Source: Oligoflexaceae bacterium
GTDB lineage: Bacteria; Bdellovibrionota_B; Oligoflexia; Oligoflexales; Oligoflexaceae
Length of the DNA: 6,897 nucleotides
Reading direction: 5' to 3'
Assembly: GCA_947474445.1 (NCBI GenBank)
Contig: CANJJY010000247.1
Coordinates: 1-6,897, forward strand
Part shown: positions 5,746 through 6,897 of the stretch, in pieces
How positions within the stretch are numbered: the first letter of the stretch is position 1
Layout of the letters: the number at the start of each line of letters is the position of its first letter
Program-made: the position numbers and the translations under genes
Notes under the pieces: generated by a model
Seen by the model: only the letters and a program-made list of their open reading frames with translations
The model's database searches: none
Told to the model about the DNA's origin: nothing

Positions 5746-6498
5746 TCAAAAAAGCTCGGACTCGTCCAGTTCGAGACGCTTTTGAGTGCGAACGGACTGG
5801 CTCAGAACTTCGGTTGTTTCAACGCCCGAAATGCCCTGACTGAGTTGGCGCAAAGCCTGCCGCATCAAATCTTGGAAGTTTTTTGAAGAACCTTCCTTAC
5901 GGAGCTTATTGACCAAAGGATTGATTGTTTTTTCTTTGTAACCTAAATTTTCAAGGGCCGAAATGAGGTCGGAAAAGAGTAATTCCTGGGATTGCGCGAA
6001 TGCTTCCGCAGGATCAGCAATGACTCCATTGAATGCGTCCGTCCCTAGTCTTGCATTCTCTTCCTGCAGATCCAGCATCTGAGCTGCGCGCAACTTGGTC
6101 ATCTTGGGTTTCAGTTCTAGAATAATCTTTTCAGCCAATCGGGGACCCACTCCAGGCACACTTTCGAGAATGCGCGGCTGATTTTGGGTAACTGCACGCT
6201 CCAGAGCTCCAACAGTCAATGTTGAAAGTATCGCCAGCGCTACTTTAGGTCCGACTCCGCTCAGACTTAAAAGGATTTCAAAGGCTTGGCGATCCTCGAA
6301 ATTCCGAAACCCGAAAAGCCTAAAAGCCTCTTCCCGCACGAGAGTGTAAATCCAAAGGCTGACTGTCTGTCCGACGCGGGGCATTTGACAAAGAGTCGAA
6401 AGAGGAAGCTCGATACCATAGCCAACGCCTTGCACATCCAAGATTATGCCGATAGGTAAATTGGCCTGAAATATGCCTGTTAGCCGTTCGATATACAT
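5746..6498 (-). CDS. ruvA: Holliday junction DNA-binding protein RuvA, elongated form
   Basis: RuvA binds the four-way junction as a tetramer and loads RuvB. Domain I (1-63) is an OB fold with VQGVGYGIELPLSTL (22-36), and VREEA (54-58) carries the acidic pin (E56, E57) that separates strands. Domain II holds two helix-hairpin-helix motifs, LSGVGPKVALAIL (79-91) and VPGVGPRLAEKIILEL (114-129). Domain III (about 173-220, DLISALENLGYKEKTINPLV) binds RuvB. At 250 aa it exceeds the usual ~200: the linker between domains II and III is stretched (about 133-172), and residues 221-250 form an extra polar tail ending in an acidic segment (ELDESELF). The start lies 4 bases after the stop of the HAMP-protein gene. 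Its ribosome site is weak (GAGAA inside that gene's last codons), suggesting coupling. The SOS control often seen for ruvAB cannot be assessed because the promoter is outside the window. Confidence 0.97.
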   Translation of the reverse strand: MYIERLTGIFQANLPIGIILDVQGVGYGIELPLSTLCQMPRVGQTVSLWIYTLVREEAFRLFGFRNFEDRQAFEILLSLSGVGPKVALAILSTLTVGALERAVTQNQPRILESVPGVGPRLAEKIILELKPKMTKLRAAQMLDLQEENARLGTDAFNGVIADPAEAFAQSQELLFSDLISALENLGYKEKTINPLVNKLRKEGSSKNFQDLMRQALRQLSQGISGVETTEVLSQSVRTQKRLELDESELF

Positions 6499-6502
6499 TT
6501 TT

Positions 6503-6897
6503 TTATGTTCTCATATTTGACTCGTCGTCATCACTCTCATGCAGTCGACCGCGGAGTCGCTCATCGAGAGCTTTGATTTCCATCAAGGCTCGCGATACTT
6601 TTTCAGCATCACTCCATTCAGTGGCTACCAAGAGTTCTCGGACTTGCCGCAGTTTCTCGAAATCAACATGAGTCTGTTGATTGATGGATTCGAGCATGGC
6701 ATTAAAATTACGAACTAGGTATTTCATGTCGTCGCCTTCTCTCACCCTCATCTGACCATACCAACGACCGTCTTCGATCCTTCGGAAATGACGCACAAGA
6801 GAATACATAGGCCCTGCGATCCGATGAGTCAAAAGAATGCCCATAAAGGCTACAAGTCCCATGTTAAGTAATGCGGCAATTCCCATGACCGATAAAA
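6503..6897 (-). CDS. Membrane-anchored HAMP-domain protein, C-terminal part (5' end cut off by window)
   Basis: The frame is open to the window edge, so the ATG at 6886 is probably internal and the true start lies beyond. The visible 130 or so residues begin with a transmembrane helix (LSVMGIAALLNMGLVAFMGILL), probably the second of two. The HAMP junction THRIAGPMYSLVRHFRRIEDG follows, and then the second HAMP helix with EGDDMKYLVRNFNAMLESI. The remainder (about 55 residues) is helical and charged and ends in an acidic tail (HESDDDESNMRT). No kinase, methyl-accepting or cyclase domain follows the HAMP, so this is a HAMP-only signalling or scaffold protein, a type I associate with deltaproteobacteria. 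The helical C-terminus may be a coiled coil. It is followed by ruvA after 4 bases, so it shares the ruvAB transcript. Whether it works with RuvAB is unknown; shared transcription may be incidental. Confidence 0.85.
   Translation of the reverse strand, partial: LSVMGIAALLNMGLVAFMGILLTHRIAGPMYSLVRHFRRIEDGRWYGQMRVREGDDMKYLVRNFNAMLESINQQTHVDFEKLRQVRELLVATEWSDAEKVSRALMEIKALDERLRGRLHESDDDESNMRT

Overview
The window reads as chromosomal DNA of a Gram-negative bacterium. A beta-barrel outer-membrane protein with a signal peptide and a C-terminal Phe shows the outer membrane. A small HAMP protein with a 'HRIAGP' junction, of a type I associate with deltaproteobacteria and relatives such as Bdellovibrionota/Oligoflexia, hints at that broad group; this placement is an inference from gene flavour. 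All eight genes I can support lie on the minus strand, so transcription runs from the right end of the window to the left. Intergenic DNA is scarce and no gene-free stretch exceeds about 170 bases. I see no tRNA, rRNA, CRISPR array, transposase or insertion-sequence end.

Right part (6897 to 4687): the 3' part of a membrane-anchored HAMP-domain protein, then ruvA and ruvB with gaps of 4 and 15 bases. This is a tight operon for the Holliday-junction branch-migration motor. RuvA is unusually long (250 aa), with a stretched linker and an extra C-terminal tail. No clear terminator follows ruvB.

Middle (4582 to 3403): a single outer-membrane beta-barrel (porin-like) gene with a perfect Shine-Dalgarno site and a strong Rho-independent terminator, so it looks monocistronic.

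Left part (3299 to 1): a compact cluster made of a small two-helix membrane protein (86 aa), an XPB/Rad25-like superfamily 2 helicase (465 aa) and a DUF790/Bax1-like nuclease (405 aa). The first two genes are 2 bases apart; the helicase and nuclease genes overlap by 44 bases. In archaea XPB and Bax1 form a helicase-nuclease machine that unwinds and cuts DNA, and this looks like a bacterial version. About 100 bases further on, the N-terminal third of a DHH-family phosphoesterase begins at a TTG codon and runs off the window. It has a good Shine-Dalgarno site and possibly its own extended -10 promoter.

The most interesting element is the membrane-protein/XPB/Bax1 cluster beside a DHH phosphoesterase. 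It may be a DNA-repair or DNA-processing module, and a defence role cannot be excluded. Its role in bacteria is inference. RuvAB, XPB-Bax1 and perhaps the DHH enzyme all act on nucleic acids, but the porin and its terminator separate the ruv operon from the helicase cluster.
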